Of a stretch of DNA of 64,000 nt, positions 63,601-64,000 are shown piece after piece; the stretch's first letter is position 1; every line of letters begins with the position of its first letter. The translations under genes and the position numbers were made by a program. The DNA is from Diphasiastrum complanatum (Eukaryota; Streptophyta; Lycopodiopsida; Lycopodiales; Lycopodiaceae). The notes under the pieces are model-generated. The model ran no database searches, was not told where the DNA came from, and worked only from the letters and a program-made list of their open reading frames with translations. The stretch is from contig CM055111.1 in the NCBI GenBank assembly GCA_029204225.1, positions 12,173,697-12,237,696 on the forward strand, read 5' to 3'.

Positions 63601-64000
63601 TATTAGGGTTTCATCTCCCCTTCCTCTCACACTTTCTGCATATTACTTGATTCGACATTTGTTTTCAAACTATCCATCCTTACAACAATAGTAACATGGG
63701 CCTTTCTTTCTAGCTCTTTCTAAATAAGAATTAGATCCATCATGAGAACTACAAAAATATTGGGAATTAAATGAAGATTAAGATTCATCACCTTGAATCT
63801 AGAAAGATCCTAGTCAGAAGAAAGAGTTTTTTCTCTATCTTTTCTCAGAGCCTTCAAGCGTAGTTTTTTGCTATTTCTTTTTCCCAATTGTCCTCTATAA
63901 GTGTTATACTTCACATAACGCTCGATCATAATCCTTCAAACTTTTTGTATTGGAACCTTTCTGCATCAGCTCCTCTTGCAACAAGATGTTGAAAGAGGTC
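63601..64000 (-). pseudogene. decayed retroelement gag with zinc knuckle, runs off the window
   Basis: Minus strand reads QKGSNTKSLKDYDRALCEV near the window end, then SQYFCSSHDGSNSYLERARK, and KKGPCYYCCKDG followed by a stop where a histidine would fit, then FENKC. This keeps C-x2-C-x4-(H)-x4-C spacing. Several stops show decay. Ty1/copia or Ty3/gypsy cannot be decided from this part. Confidence 0.5.

Overview
This is nuclear DNA of a land plant with a large, repeat-rich genome. Two spliced, plant-type genes can be supported: a NAC transcription factor of the VND/NST/SMB-like group (+ strand, 4550-5916, three exons) and an ESCRT-III SNF7/VPS32 (CHMP4-type) gene (- strand, 43378-50914, six exons). 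Almost everything else is transposable-element sequence, simple repeats, or AT-rich DNA in which I see no gene. Frequent long (CT)n/(GA)n tracts, long TE-filled introns and nested LTR elements fit a large plant genome, possibly a non-seed plant. The sequence alone does not let me name a species.

Layout. 1-4431 is non-coding with a (CT)n tract. 4550-5916 is the NAC gene, with a short upstream ORF at 4432-4485. 5917-7800 holds (TC)n and two degenerate minisatellites. 7860-10086 (-) is a multi-exon gene or pseudogene of a family I can describe but not name. 11169-27550 is a pile of Ty1/copia elements. An old fragment C (-) is abutted by element A1 (-). A1 is broken in gag at ~17165 and joined head-to-head to a second copy, A2 (+). 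A2 is split by a complete element B (-, 17951-23953) with 650-bp LTRs, a tRNA-Met-type primer site, a polypurine tract and a 5-bp target duplication CTAGG. B has lost its reverse transcriptase, and an unrelated 1.1-kb segment with a 336-codon open frame sits in its place.

27551-36335 is AT-rich with gypsy remnants (zinc knuckle ~29.7 kb, RNase H/integrase 32.67-33.67 kb) and an LTR-like stretch near 30.6 kb. 36344-41781 is a hAT-like non-autonomous DNA transposon (8-bp duplication GTCAATAT). A complete non-coding LTR retrotransposon (36979-41604, LTRs ~1.17-1.20 kb, duplication CTCAT) lies inside it. 43378-50914 is SNF7. Its intron 2 carries a second hAT-like element (45147-45869, duplication ATTCAGTA) built on the same plan with a different subterminal repeat word. 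Intron 1 carries a copia remnant, and a (GA)n tract lies just upstream of its start codon. 52.55-53.0 kb is a decayed gypsy reverse transcriptase.

55443-62367 consists of two ~2.1-kb direct repeats. They flank a 2.7-kb block of frameshifted minus-strand coding sequence that I cannot assign. The window ends in a decayed retroelement gag.

The two host genes are functionally unrelated, one for transcriptional control and one for endosomal membrane remodelling. The strongest leads are the reverse-transcriptase-replaced copia element, the pair of hAT-like elements with shared architecture, and the unassigned block between the 2.1-kb repeats.
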